From Sphingobium yanoikuyae (GTDB taxonomy: Bacteria > Pseudomonadota > Alphaproteobacteria > Sphingomonadales > Sphingomonadaceae): 64,000 nucleotides of DNA. The DNA lies in contig NZ_CP053021.1 in NCBI RefSeq assembly GCF_013001025.1, positions 5,029,001-5,093,000 of the forward strand. Reading direction: 5' to 3'. A program made the translations under genes and the position numbers. Shown here piece after piece: positions 35,470-44,679 of this stretch (the stretch's first letter is position 1; every line of letters begins with the position of its first letter). The notes beneath the pieces were generated by a model. The model saw only the letters and a program-made list of their open reading frames with translations. It ran no database searches and had not been told where the DNA came from.

Positions 35470-36810
35470 TCAGGGGTTGACCAGCTTCACCGGCACGGCC
35501 ATGCCGTCGCGCTTGTAGGTGACGCCGCCCTTCATCACGAAGTCGATCCGCTCCAACTGGCTGATATCCGTCAGCGGATCGCCCGCGACGGCGACGATGT
35601 CGGCATAGCGGCCGGGCAACAGCTTGCCGATCTCGTCGGAACCGATCAGGTCGGCGCCATTGGCGGTCGCGGCCATCAGCACGTCCACCGTGCTCATCCC
35701 GGCCTTCACCATCAGGGCGGCTTCCTGCACATTCTCGCCCAGCCCGGTGTCGCTGCCGAAGGCGATCCTGACCCCCGCCTTATAGGCATTGGTCAGCTTT
35801 TGTGCGCCGCTCCCCATCGCCAGCACCTTCTTGACGGTGGAGGGATTGAGCGTTTCCGGCCGGGTGGAGGCGGCCTCATATAAGCGCTGGGTGGTGAGCA
35901 GGGTGGGGATGAAATAGGTGCCATGCGCCTTCATCAGTGCCCAGCTTTCGGCATCGGCATAAGTGCCATGCTCGATCGAATCGACACCCAATCGCACTGC
36001 ATTGTCGATCGCTGCCTTGCCATGGCCATGCGCCGCGATCTTGAGGCCCAGGGCATGGGCGGCATCAACCGCCGCCTTGATCTCGTCATTGGTCATCAGT
36101 TGCGCCTTGGGGTCGTCGCCCATGCTGACGACGCCGCCCGACGGCATGATCTTGATGACGGTCGCGCCCAGCTTATGCTCCTTGCGCGCCAGCGCCGTCA
36201 CCGCGTCCGGTCCGTCGGCCAGACCGGCACCGAATTCGGGGCGGGTGACGTCGGCAGCCAGGCCATGGCTCCAGTCATTATGGCCACCGGTCGGGCCGAT
36301 CGCCTCGCCCGCAACCCACATGCGCGGGCCGACAATCTCGTTGCGCTCGATCGCGACCTTGAGCGCGATGTCCCCGCCATAAAGACCCCCCAGATCGCGC
36401 ACCGTGGTGACGCCGGATTCAAGGATGGCGCGGGTGTTGACCGTCGAGGCCAGCACGGCGTCGAGCGGCGAATAGGTCATGGTCTTGGCAATGCCGTTGC
36501 CGGTGCGCGGCAGCGAGGTGACATGGGTGTGGGAATCGATCAGGCCGGGCAGCACCGTCTCCTTGCTGAGGTCGATGATCTCGGCCCCCGCCGGCGTGAC
36601 GAAACCGGGCTCGATCGAGACGATGCGGTCGTCGCGGATCAGGATGGAGGACGCACCCTGCAGGCTGCGCTTCTCTCCGTCGAACAGATGGCCGGCATGG
36701 ATCACGACATCCTTCGCCATCGCCGCCGGCGCGATCGCCCATGCCAGCGCAAGGCCACTGCCCATCATCGCTATTTTGCGCCTGAAACCGCCATGTCGCG
36801 CTGTCTTCAT
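35470..36810 (-). CDS. Secreted amidohydrolase family protein
   Basis: About 446 aa. A signal peptide (RKIAMMGSGLALAWAIAPAAMA) precedes a metal-dependent amidohydrolase of the imidazolonepropionase/Xaa-Pro dipeptidase-like group. Metal ligands are visible as DSHTHVTS, KIMPSGG (Lys), AAHGHGK, SIEHGT and FGSDTG. The substrate may be a peptide-like, amide or cyclic imide bond. It has its own operator (36866-36876) divergent from the TauD gene. Start 36810 follows GGAAGGA. Confidence 0.87.
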   Translation of the reverse strand: MKTARHGGFRRKIAMMGSGLALAWAIAPAAMAKDVVIHAGHLFDGEKRSLQGASSILIRDDRIVSIEPGFVTPAGAEIIDLSKETVLPGLIDSHTHVTSLPRTGNGIAKTMTYSPLDAVLASTVNTRAILESGVTTVRDLGGLYGGDIALKVAIERNEIVGPRMWVAGEAIGPTGGHNDWSHGLAADVTRPEFGAGLADGPDAVTALARKEHKLGATVIKIMPSGGVVSMGDDPKAQLMTNDEIKAAVDAAHALGLKIAAHGHGKAAIDNAVRLGVDSIEHGTYADAESWALMKAHGTYFIPTLLTTQRLYEAASTRPETLNPSTVKKVLAMGSGAQKLTNAYKAGVRIAFGSDTGLGENVQEAALMVKAGMSTVDVLMAATANGADLIGSDEIGKLLPGRYADIVAVAGDPLTDISQLERIDFVMKGGVTYKRDGMAVPVKLVNP

Positions 36811-36865
36811 GCTTCGTCCTTCCCTGATTGACCGCCATTTTTCGGCAGAGAGGGTGACAGGAATA

Positions 36866-36876
36866 ATGTCATACAA
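36866..36876. promoter_or_regulatory. Predicted GntR operator (amidohydrolase / TauD)
   Basis: ATGTCATACAA, a one-base variant of the core box, followed at once by a second ATCATACAA half. It lies between the amidohydrolase start (36810) and the TauD gene (36956). Confidence 0.62.
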
Positions 36877-36955
36877 TCATACAAGCAATGCTTTGCGGCG
36901 GCGTGCGCCCTTGCTATAGGTGCCGCCACGAAATCCAGACCAGGAAGGAGTCCGC

Positions 36956-37768
36956 ATGGCCTATGAAACCATCACCGCTGATCCGATGACGCCGCGCATC
37001 GGCGCGGTGATTTCCGGCATCGATCTTGCCGCCCCGCTGTCGACCCGGCAGGTGGCCGATCTGCAGCAGGCGATCGCCGATCATCAGGTGATCTTCTTCC
37101 GCGACCAGCGGCTAGACCCGGCCTCGCTCAAGCGTCTCGGCCTGCATTTCGGTCATCTTCAGGCGCATGCGCTCAAGGGGCTTCCCGATCATCCCGAAGT
37201 CCGCAAGCTGCATGCCGACGAAAATTCCAAACATGTCGCGGGCGAGGAATGGCACAGCGACATGACCTGCGCGCCAAAGCCGCCAATGGGCAGCATCCTC
37301 TATCTCCACACCCTGCCCAGCATGGGCGGGGACACCGTGTTCGCCAGCATGTACGCGGCCTATGATGCGCTGTCGGACCGGATGAAGGCCTATCTGGAGG
37401 GGCTGACCGCGACCCATGACGGACGGCTGGCTTTCGGCCGCTTCGACCCGACCGGCCAATATCCGATCGCGGTCCACCCGGTGATCCGCACCCATCCGGT
37501 GACGGGCCGGAAGATCCTGTTCGTCAACAAGGGCTTCACCAGCCATATCAACGAACTGCCGTCGAACGAGAGCGAGGCGGTGCTGCGCTTCCTCTACGAA
37601 CATATTCAGAATGCCTATTTCCAGGTGCGCTTCCGCTGGGAACCGCATTCGGTCGCCTTCTGGGACAATCGTTGCACCCAGCATCTGGCGATCTGGGATT
37701 ATTATCCGCAGGTGCGTTCCGGTTTCCGCGTGCAGATCGAGGACGCTGCGCTGGCCCAGGCGGCCTGA
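36956..37768 (+). CDS. TauD/TfdA family 2-oxoglutarate-dependent dioxygenase
   Basis: A 270-aa Fe(II)/2-oxoglutarate dioxygenase. Iron ligands are His and Asp of EEWHSDMTC and the distal His in NRCTQHLAIWDY; an Arg in SGFRVQI should bind 2-oxoglutarate. Relatives hydroxylate taurine, 2,4-D, sulfonates, ethers or amino compounds, often causing C-S, C-O or C-N cleavage. AAGGAG is well placed before ATG at 36956. It may remove a side group from the pathway substrate (inference). Confidence 0.9.
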   Translation: MAYETITADPMTPRIGAVISGIDLAAPLSTRQVADLQQAIADHQVIFFRDQRLDPASLKRLGLHFGHLQAHALKGLPDHPEVRKLHADENSKHVAGEEWHSDMTCAPKPPMGSILYLHTLPSMGGDTVFASMYAAYDALSDRMKAYLEGLTATHDGRLAFGRFDPTGQYPIAVHPVIRTHPVTGRKILFVNKGFTSHINELPSNESEAVLRFLYEHIQNAYFQVRFRWEPHSVAFWDNRCTQHLAIWDYYPQVRSGFRVQIEDAALAQAA

Positions 37769-37792
37769 TCGCCCGGACCGGAGGAAAAGGAA

Positions 37793-37814
37793 AAGGGGCG
37801 CCTTGGCGCCCCTT
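37793..37814 (+). terminator. Terminator hairpin at IS copy B border
   Basis: Arms AAGGGGCGCC and GGCGCCCCTT with a TT loop form a perfect 10-bp stem after the TauD gene. The last bases of the stem overlap the shared IS sequence (from 37810), and the T-rich tract expected to follow is now at the far IS end (39170-39176). Confidence 0.65.
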
Positions 37815-37885
37815 ATGGGATGGCCCGCCCCTTTTCCCCGGCATCAGGTATGATGCCGGTGCTTGAAAAGGAAAGGAGCGGACCG

Positions 37886-38917
37886 ATGTCTATTGTTATC
37901 CTTGGCGTTGATTTGGGCAAGAATGCCTGCAGTGTCGTAGGCGTTGATGCAGCAGGCGCTGTCATCGTGCGTAAGTCGATGCGCCGACAGACACTTATCG
38001 ATTACGTGACCAAGCTTCCGGCTTGCGTGATTGCAATGGAGGCGTGCTGTGGTGCCCACAACCTTGGTCGCCTTTTCGCCGCGCAGGGGCACGAAATCAG
38101 ATTGATGTCGCCGGAGTACGTACGCCCGTATGTCAAAGCGCAGAAGAATGATGATCGTGATGCGGAGGGGATTGCCGAGGCCGCCTCGCGCCCGACTATG
38201 CGCTTCGTCGAACTCAAGACTCAGGAGCAGTTGGACATCCAGACCCTCCACCGCGTCAGGTCCCGCCTGGTAGCCGAGCGCACAAACCTTATCAACCAAC
38301 TGCGGGCGATCCTCCTGGAGCGGGGGACCATTTTTCCGGCCGGCCGGCGCAAGCTGGAGTTGGGCATTGATGCCATGCTGGCCGCCGAAGATACGGCCCT
38401 ATCACCACGCTTGAAGCAACTGGTGGGTGAACTGCGCGCCGAATGGCACGAACTTGATACCAAGGTCGAGGCACTGAACGGCGAGTTTGTCGAACTGGCT
38501 CGCAATGATGCAGCTGCCCGGCGGCTCACGTCCATCCCCGGCATCGGCACGTTGAACGCAACCGCTTTGATTGCAGCCGTGGGCGATGCCAGCAGCTTTG
38601 CCAAAGCGCGAGACTTGGGTGCTTGGCTCGGCTTGGTACCCAGGCAACATACTACCGGCGGCAAGCCCCGGCTGCTCGGCATCTCCAAGCGTGGCAACAC
38701 CTATTTGCGCACTTTGCTCATCCATGGCGCCCGGGCAGCATTACCGTCACTGGCGCGCAGCGAAACCCCGCTGGGACGTTGGTTGACAGGAATGATCGAG
38801 CGAGGAGTTCATCGCAACGCAATCGTCGTCGCATTGGCTAATAAACTGGCGCGGATCGCTTGGGCAGCCCTTCGCAAAGAAGTGAGCTTCGAACGCGGCT
38901 ATCCAGCAGCGGCATAA
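37886..38917 (+). CDS. IS110 family transposase (copy B)
   Basis: A 343-aa DEDD transposase with the same translated sequence as copy A at 25651-26682, including LGVDLGKNA, KNDDRDAEG and LGISKRGNTYLRTLL. The identity suggests recent duplication or ongoing gene conversion between the copies. AAAGGAG lies upstream of ATG. Confidence 0.94.
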   Translation: MSIVILGVDLGKNACSVVGVDAAGAVIVRKSMRRQTLIDYVTKLPACVIAMEACCGAHNLGRLFAAQGHEIRLMSPEYVRPYVKAQKNDDRDAEGIAEAASRPTMRFVELKTQEQLDIQTLHRVRSRLVAERTNLINQLRAILLERGTIFPAGRRKLELGIDAMLAAEDTALSPRLKQLVGELRAEWHELDTKVEALNGEFVELARNDAAARRLTSIPGIGTLNATALIAAVGDASSFAKARDLGAWLGLVPRQHTTGGKPRLLGISKRGNTYLRTLLIHGARAALPSLARSETPLGRWLTGMIERGVHRNAIVVALANKLARIAWAALRKEVSFERGYPAAA

Positions 38918-39177
38918 CGGATCGGCTGCGTGCTTCTGCGCGCGTAGCCCAACGATGTTTGCAGGAAGGATCGTGAAGATGGCCTGACAGTCGATCGGCG
39001 TCTGGAAAGCCCGGGCAAAAAAATGGCACCTGTTGCCGGTTCCCTTATTGTGGCTCCAGACGTGCGGATGTCCATCTTGGCCACGGGATGCTCCCGTGAG
39101 ACCGCATACGTTGACGCAGACTGATCAGAACACCGTAAAATCCTACTTGCAAACGGGGCGGGCCATACGTTTTTTTG
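38918..39177 (+). ncRNA. Possible bridge-RNA region of IS110-family copy B
   Basis: A 260-bp noncoding stretch 3' of the transposase, identical to the corresponding part of copy A. It is a candidate for the IS-encoded guide RNA by analogy with IS1111 relatives; no folding was done. Confidence 0.35.
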
Positions 39178-39196
39178 TGTCCCGATGTCGTGGCCT

Positions 39197-40468
39197 TCAG
39201 GTGGTGGTGACCTGCCCGCCACGGGCGCGCTGGGCATAGGAGCTCAGCAGCAGGACCATGCCGGCCGCCACCAGGCAGATGGGGGCGCCGATCGCCAGGA
39301 TGGCGGTGTAGCTTCCCGACATATCGAACACGAAGCCGAAGGCCAGGGGACCAAGGCCCATCGCGACCATCACTGCGGCAAAAAGGGTCGAGAATATCTG
39401 TGCAAAGCTGCGCAGGCCGAAATAGCGACTGGTAAGATAGGCGAGCATGTCGACCTCCGCGCCAAGGCTGCCGCCCAGAAGCAGCGCGGCCGGCAGGAAG
39501 GCCCAGGTCGGCAACGGCAATGCCAGCAGCAGGAGGCCAAGGGCCGACAGCGAGAAGAAGATCACCGCGATCCGGCGCGCGTCGAACTGATCGACCATGA
39601 AGCCGATCAGCAGGCGGCCGGCAAAGGCGGCCGATCCGAACAGCGAGGCGATCCACGCCGCCTGGCCCGCCGACACGCCACGGTCCTGCAGTAGGGGGAC
39701 GAGGTGGGGAATGAGGCCGTAGAGGACGAAGGCCAGCACCACGAAGATGCCACCCAGCACCCAGAAATCGGCCTTGCGCATGGCCTCGCGGATGCTGTCC
39801 CCCTGTTGCGCGGCGCGCGCTTCCGGCCGGTCATGGGGGGCGTCATGCTCGGGCGCCTCATGGATGGCGAGCAGCACCAGCGGCAGGGTGCCCAGCAACA
39901 GGATCAGCGCCAGGCCCAAATAGCCCGCGCGCCAGCCCCAATGTTCGACCAGAGCCTGCGTGAACACCGGGACATAGGCGAAACCCAGCCCGGTCCCGCT
40001 GCCGGCGATGCCGATGGCAAGACCGCGGCGATGATCGAACCAGCTGGTGATGACGCGCATATAGGCGGTGCTGTTGGTGCCGACCGCGATCGTGCCCATG
40101 GCGATGTAAAGCGCGATGAACTGCCAATAGCTTTGCACGAAAGCGAGACCTGCCATCGACAGCGCGAGCAGCAGGATCGAGGGAATGAGCACTCGGCGCG
40201 CGCCAAGCCGGTCGATGATCCGCCCGGCAATGGGCAGGCAGGCGGCCGTGCACAGCATCATGATCGAGACCGCCGCGCTGATCGCGGTGCGGCTCCAGCC
40301 GAACTCGATCGACATCGGCTCCGACACGACGCCGATCGATGCAAGGCCGAAGGCCGCCGGGCCAGTCGATATGCCGAACAGGCTGATCGCGACGATCGAA
40401 TATTCTTTGAAGCGCATAGGTTGCATGCCCAGGAAATCCGCTGCTGAAGAAGCTTGCTCAACCAGCAT
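39197..40468 (-). CDS. MFS transporter (OxlT/MCT-like)
   Basis: A 423-aa carrier with 12 predicted helices. It has GRIIDRLGARRVLIPS after helix 2, WFDHRRGLAIGIAGSGTGLG in the fourth helix region, and a matching VDQFDARRIAVI loop in the second half. This resembles monocarboxylate/oxalate-type MFS permeases. It is probably an organic acid carrier for the pathway. Operator 40494-40504 lies 26 bp upstream of the 40468 start. MQPMRFKEY at 40426 is an alternative start. Confidence 0.85.
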   Translation of the reverse strand: MLVEQASSAADFLGMQPMRFKEYSIVAISLFGISTGPAAFGLASIGVVSEPMSIEFGWSRTAISAAVSIMMLCTAACLPIAGRIIDRLGARRVLIPSILLLALSMAGLAFVQSYWQFIALYIAMGTIAVGTNSTAYMRVITSWFDHRRGLAIGIAGSGTGLGFAYVPVFTQALVEHWGWRAGYLGLALILLLGTLPLVLLAIHEAPEHDAPHDRPEARAAQQGDSIREAMRKADFWVLGGIFVVLAFVLYGLIPHLVPLLQDRGVSAGQAAWIASLFGSAAFAGRLLIGFMVDQFDARRIAVIFFSLSALGLLLLALPLPTWAFLPAALLLGGSLGAEVDMLAYLTSRYFGLRSFAQIFSTLFAAVMVAMGLGPLAFGFVFDMSGSYTAILAIGAPICLVAAGMVLLLSSYAQRARGGQVTTT

Positions 40469-40493
40469 AGGCGCTCGCCATCATCCGTCAATA

Positions 40494-40504
40494 TTGTATG
40501 ACAA
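40494..40504. promoter_or_regulatory. Predicted GntR operator (MFS transporter)
   Basis: TTGTATGACAA, extended as TGTATGA-CAA-TCATACT (one mismatch from a perfect inverted repeat). It is the rightmost member of the set. Confidence 0.72.
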
Positions 40505-41073
40505 TCATACTGAATGGAATCGGCTGCACAAATGAGAGAGATGGCTTCAAGTTTAAGGGGCGCTAGGAGCAAGGCGTTCAAAGGGGGGAGCGAAGGCTCG
40601 GATTCTCAGTCGGGAATGTCATCCAAGGCAGTCTGCCCATGCGGCGATGAAAGCATCCGGACCTGTCATGTGGATATGGGTTATTGCTCAGCCTCTCTCT
40701 CTCTCTCTCTCTCTCTCTGCCAGTTACTCGTTCGCACGGGTATCCAGCAAAACCGGCGATTGACGGAAAGCGCTAGAAAGCCGCCGTTTCCGGCGTTGCC
40801 TCATTCTATCCCGTTCATCCGGCTCCATTAGCGGAATGCGGAGCGGATGAGGTGTCGGAATGCTCAACGAAGCGCGGTTGTGCGCTGCACAATTCCGGGA
40901 AGGGATGGGCTGTTGGAGGCGCATCATCTCTGCCGCCTCCTTATGCCTGCGGGCTGCGGCTTTGGCGATATGATCGGCGAACTTCGTGTTGAAGCGATCA
41001 GCCCGATCCAGTCTGCCTGCAATCTGGAGCGCAGCAATGCTCGCTCTGGATGAAGAGTGGGCTTGGGTTTATC
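40505..41073. other. Intergenic stretch with a CT microsatellite, no supported gene
   Basis: About 570 bp between the MFS promoter and the rlmJ end. Frames here are short and lack ribosome sites. A reading frame on the minus strand over 40724-41060 (RFNTKFADHIAKAAARR) looks protein-like but has no proper start, so it may be a decayed gene. The only clear structure is the CT tract. Confidence 0.55.
40693..40718 (+). repeat. (CT)13 dinucleotide repeat
   Basis: An uninterrupted run of 13 CT units in an intergenic region. Confidence 0.95.
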
Positions 41074-41904
41074 CTAGTCGCTCAACCAATCGGCGAGAAT
41101 CTCGCCCCGATGCCCTTCGGGTGCCAACGTCGCGCGAAAGGCCTCCAACATGGGCGGTAATGCCTGCGTGAAAGCGTAGGGCGGATTGACGATGAAAAGG
41201 CCCGCACCGTTATAGATGCCGGGTTGCTCGCTATCATATAGCCAATGCTCCACGCACAGAAATTTCGGGATGCCGAGCTTGCGCAACTGCGCCTTCCACC
41301 GCGCATGCGTGGCGTAGTCTTTCAGCGGAAACCAGATTACCGTCACGCCATGCGCCCATTTGCGCTGCGCGGCGGCGAGGGTGGCGGTGATGCGGGCGCG
41401 TTCGTCCGTCTGCTCATAGGGCGGGTCGACCACCACCACGCCGCGTGCGGTGCGGGGCGGCACCATGGCCAGCCACAATTCGTAGGCGTCGCGTTCATGC
41501 ACGGCAGCGCTGGTCCCGCGCATCACGCCGCGCAGGGTGTAAGCGTCTTCCGGGTGCTTCTCGTTGAGGATCAGGACATCCTGCGGGCGCAAAAGCTGTG
41601 CCAGAAACCGCGGCGAGCCGGGGTAAAGCTGCGGCTCGTCCCCCACATTCACCGCCCGCACGGCGGCGCGATAGTCGTCCAGCAAGGGGTTTTGGTCGGC
41701 AAAGGCCCGCAGCACGCCCTGCGTCGCCTCGCCGGTGCGTTGAGCGGCATCGCCGCCAAGGTCGTACAGGCCGCAACCGGCATGGGTGTCGATCAGCGTG
41801 AGCGCGCCCGGCTTGTGTTGCAAGGCCCGTATCAGGGCGATCAACAGGCTGTGCTTGACGACATCGGCGCTGTTGCCCGCATGGAAGGAATGGCGATAAT
41901 TCAT
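41074..41904 (-). CDS. rlmJ: 23S rRNA (adenine-2030-N6)-methyltransferase RlmJ
   Basis: A 276-aa SAM-dependent methyltransferase of the RlmJ family: NYRHSFHAGNSADVVKHSLL at the N-terminus, LTLIDTHAGCGLYDL for SAM binding, the catalytic VVDPPYEQ (DPPY), VIWFPLKDY, and GLFIVNPPYAF near the end. It modifies A2030 of 23S rRNA. It is a housekeeping gene that anchors this part of the window to the chromosomal backbone, assuming it has not been moved. Confidence 0.95.
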   Translation of the reverse strand: MNYRHSFHAGNSADVVKHSLLIALIRALQHKPGALTLIDTHAGCGLYDLGGDAAQRTGEATQGVLRAFADQNPLLDDYRAAVRAVNVGDEPQLYPGSPRFLAQLLRPQDVLILNEKHPEDAYTLRGVMRGTSAAVHERDAYELWLAMVPPRTARGVVVVDPPYEQTDERARITATLAAAQRKWAHGVTVIWFPLKDYATHARWKAQLRKLGIPKFLCVEHWLYDSEQPGIYNGAGLFIVNPPYAFTQALPPMLEAFRATLAPEGHRGEILADWLSD

Positions 41905-42045
41905 TGTGTTTCAGATCCTGACGGCCTGCCTTTAGACGAGCTGCCGGACCTTCTGCAAAGCGAAGTTGTGGCCGGGCCGATATTATCGGGCGCACAAACC
42001 GAATGCGAGGTGATTGAAGCAACCAATCCGGCGCGCGCATAGGGG

Positions 42046-42093
42046 CGGGCGGAGACCTGCACCGGGCTTCGGAACCAGGTCAGGCTCGCCCTA
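42046..42093 (+). other. Structured segment with SRP-RNA-like 5' motif (candidate remnant)
   Basis: The stretch CGGAACCAGGTCAGG at 42070-42084 matches the 5' half of the conserved domain IV of small bacterial SRP RNA. The following GGAAGGAAGCAGCC-type half is absent. The segment can fold (GACCTG with CAGGTC, GGGCG with CGCCC). It may be a truncated ffs fragment or a chance hairpin. Confidence 0.25.
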
Positions 42094-42107
42094 TGTCGTG
42101 GATTGAT

Positions 42108-42151
42108 AAGGGCGTGGCCACAGCCGCATCGGGTGCCGTGGCCACGCCCTT
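42108..42151 (-). terminator. Intrinsic terminator of the ben/cat/pca operon
   Basis: A perfect 14-bp stem AAGGGCGTGGCCAC / GTGGCCACGCCCTT with a 16-base loop, 65 bp after the last operon gene. On the minus strand TTATC follows the stem, a weak T tract. Confidence 0.82.
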
Positions 42152-42215
42152 GGCATGGTCATGATCGGCCCGTGAGCGACCGCCGCCGCCATGGGAGCAC
42201 GGCGATCGCCTGCAC

Positions 42216-43471
42216 TTAGTCGACGGCAGCCGGTGTCGCGCGGACGGTGTCCTTGAGCGCGACACTGCTATCCGAAAGCCGGTCGATATCGATCTGCACG
42301 TCATTCTCGACCAGCTTGCGACCCTGGACATAGTCCTTGACGCTGTTCACGCAGTCGAGCGCGATGACCTTGCCGTCCCTGAGATAGACGATCGAGAAGG
42401 CGCCGTCGGCGGGCGTGCCGCGCATCACCGTCTGGTCGAAGCCTGCGTTGATCCCGGCGGTCTGGAGCTTGAGATCATATTGGTTCGACCAGAACCAGGG
42501 GAAGGCGCGATAGGGGCGTTCGTCGCCGCAGATCGCCTTCGCCACGCAGGTCGCCATGTCATTGGCATTCTGGACGGATTCCACCCGCATCACCTGCCCG
42601 CCGGCAAAGTCGCAGGCAAAGGCGGCGCAGTCGCCGATGGCATAGATGTCGGGCAGCGAGGTCCGGCACCCGGCATCGACATCGACGCCATTGGCGCCCT
42701 TGGCCCCGGCCCGGATCAGCGGCTCGACCGCCGGTATGATGCCAATACCCACGATCACCGCCTGCGCGGGGATGCGCTCGCCATCCGCCAGCCGCACCGC
42801 CGTCACCTGGCCGTCCGCCCCCTCCAGACAATCGACCCTGGCATCCAGGCGCAGGTCGACGCCATGGTCGCAATGGACCTGCTGGTAGAAGGCGGACAAC
42901 TCCTCGCCCGCCACCCGCGCCAGCACGCGTGGCAGCGCTTCCAGCAAAGTGACCTTGAGGCCCATCTTGCTCAGCACGGCGGCCGCCTCAAGCCCGATAT
43001 AGCCGCCGCCGATGACCACGATCTCGCGCTTGCCGGCATCGATTTCCGCCATCAGCGCGTCGCAGTCGGCGCGGGTCCGCACCGCATGCACGCCGGCCAG
43101 ATCGGCGCCCGCGCAGCTCAGCCGGCGCGGATCGCCGCCGGTCGCCCAAATGAGCTTGCCATAGCCAAGGCTGCGTCCGTCGGAGAGCGTCAGTTGCTTG
43201 CCCGCCGGATCGACCACCGTCACTTCGGTGCCGAGCAGGAAGTTTACATCCTTTTCAGCCCAGAAGGCGGGCGGCCGGATCAGCAGCCGCTCGAATGCCT
43301 TTTCGCGCGCGAAATAATCCTTCGACAGCGGCGGCCGCTCATAGGGATATTCCGGCTCGCGGCCGACCACCATGATGCTCCCGGCAAAGCCGTTCTGGCG
43401 CAGCGCGATCGCGCATTGCGCGCCGCCATGGCCAGCCCCGACGATGACGATATCGGCCCGTTCCATCTCCA

Positions 43472-43472
<1 letters not shown>
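42216..43472 (-). CDS. Ferredoxin reductase, FAD/NAD (BphA4/putidaredoxin reductase type)
   Basis: A 418-aa pyridine-nucleotide flavoprotein. FAD-binding [15 protein letters not shown] is near residue 8, NAD-binding [22 protein letters not shown] in the middle, and the late FAD site [11 protein letters not shown]-terminal reductase domain follows. It should take electrons from NADH to the putidaredoxin-type ferredoxin at 45453-45770 for BenAB. It replaces the usual fused BenC reductase. It is the last gene of the operon and its ATG overlaps the pcaF stop (TGATG). Confidence 0.9.
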
Positions 43473-44674
<1,202 letters not shown>

Positions 44675-44679
44675 ATGTC

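Larger units (their letters stand above)
37810..39177 (+). mobile_element. IS110-family (IS1111-type) insertion sequence, copy B
   Basis: The same 1368 bp as copy A, in the opposite orientation. Sub-terminal inverted repeats ATGGCCCGCCCC lie at 37820-37831 and 39155-39166. A hairpin (CCGGCATCA/TGATGCCGG) lies at 37838-37859. Together with copy A it frames 11.05 kb holding the oxygenase operon, gntR, the aldolase genes and TauD. Confidence 0.9.
41905..42215. other. Intergenic stretch with two hairpins
   Basis: 310 bp between rlmJ and the benzoate operon end. It contains the foldable 42046-42093 segment and the terminator at 42108-42151. A plus-strand frame ending at 42042 is not supported as a gene. 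Confidence 0.55.

Noticed and set aside
25391..39177. Calling the IS110-family pair a proven composite transposon
   Set aside because: No target duplication or shared outer flanks can be shown, and IS110-family elements normally make none. The two copies may have inserted separately.
40693..40718. CRISPR or other ordered repeat array
   Set aside because: The tract is a plain dinucleotide run without spacers; no CRISPR-like repeat-spacer pattern was seen anywhere in the window.
40724..41060. Minus-strand protein-like frame (RFNTKFADHIAKAAARR)
   Set aside because: No start codon in a useful place and a stop just upstream; at best a decayed fragment.
41881..42042. Plus-strand frame reading MAIIHCVSDPDG to ...EATNPARA
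   Set aside because: It overlaps the start of rlmJ on the other strand, has no ribosome site that can be separated from rlmJ coding and no known family. It could be a gene remnant, but cannot be supported.
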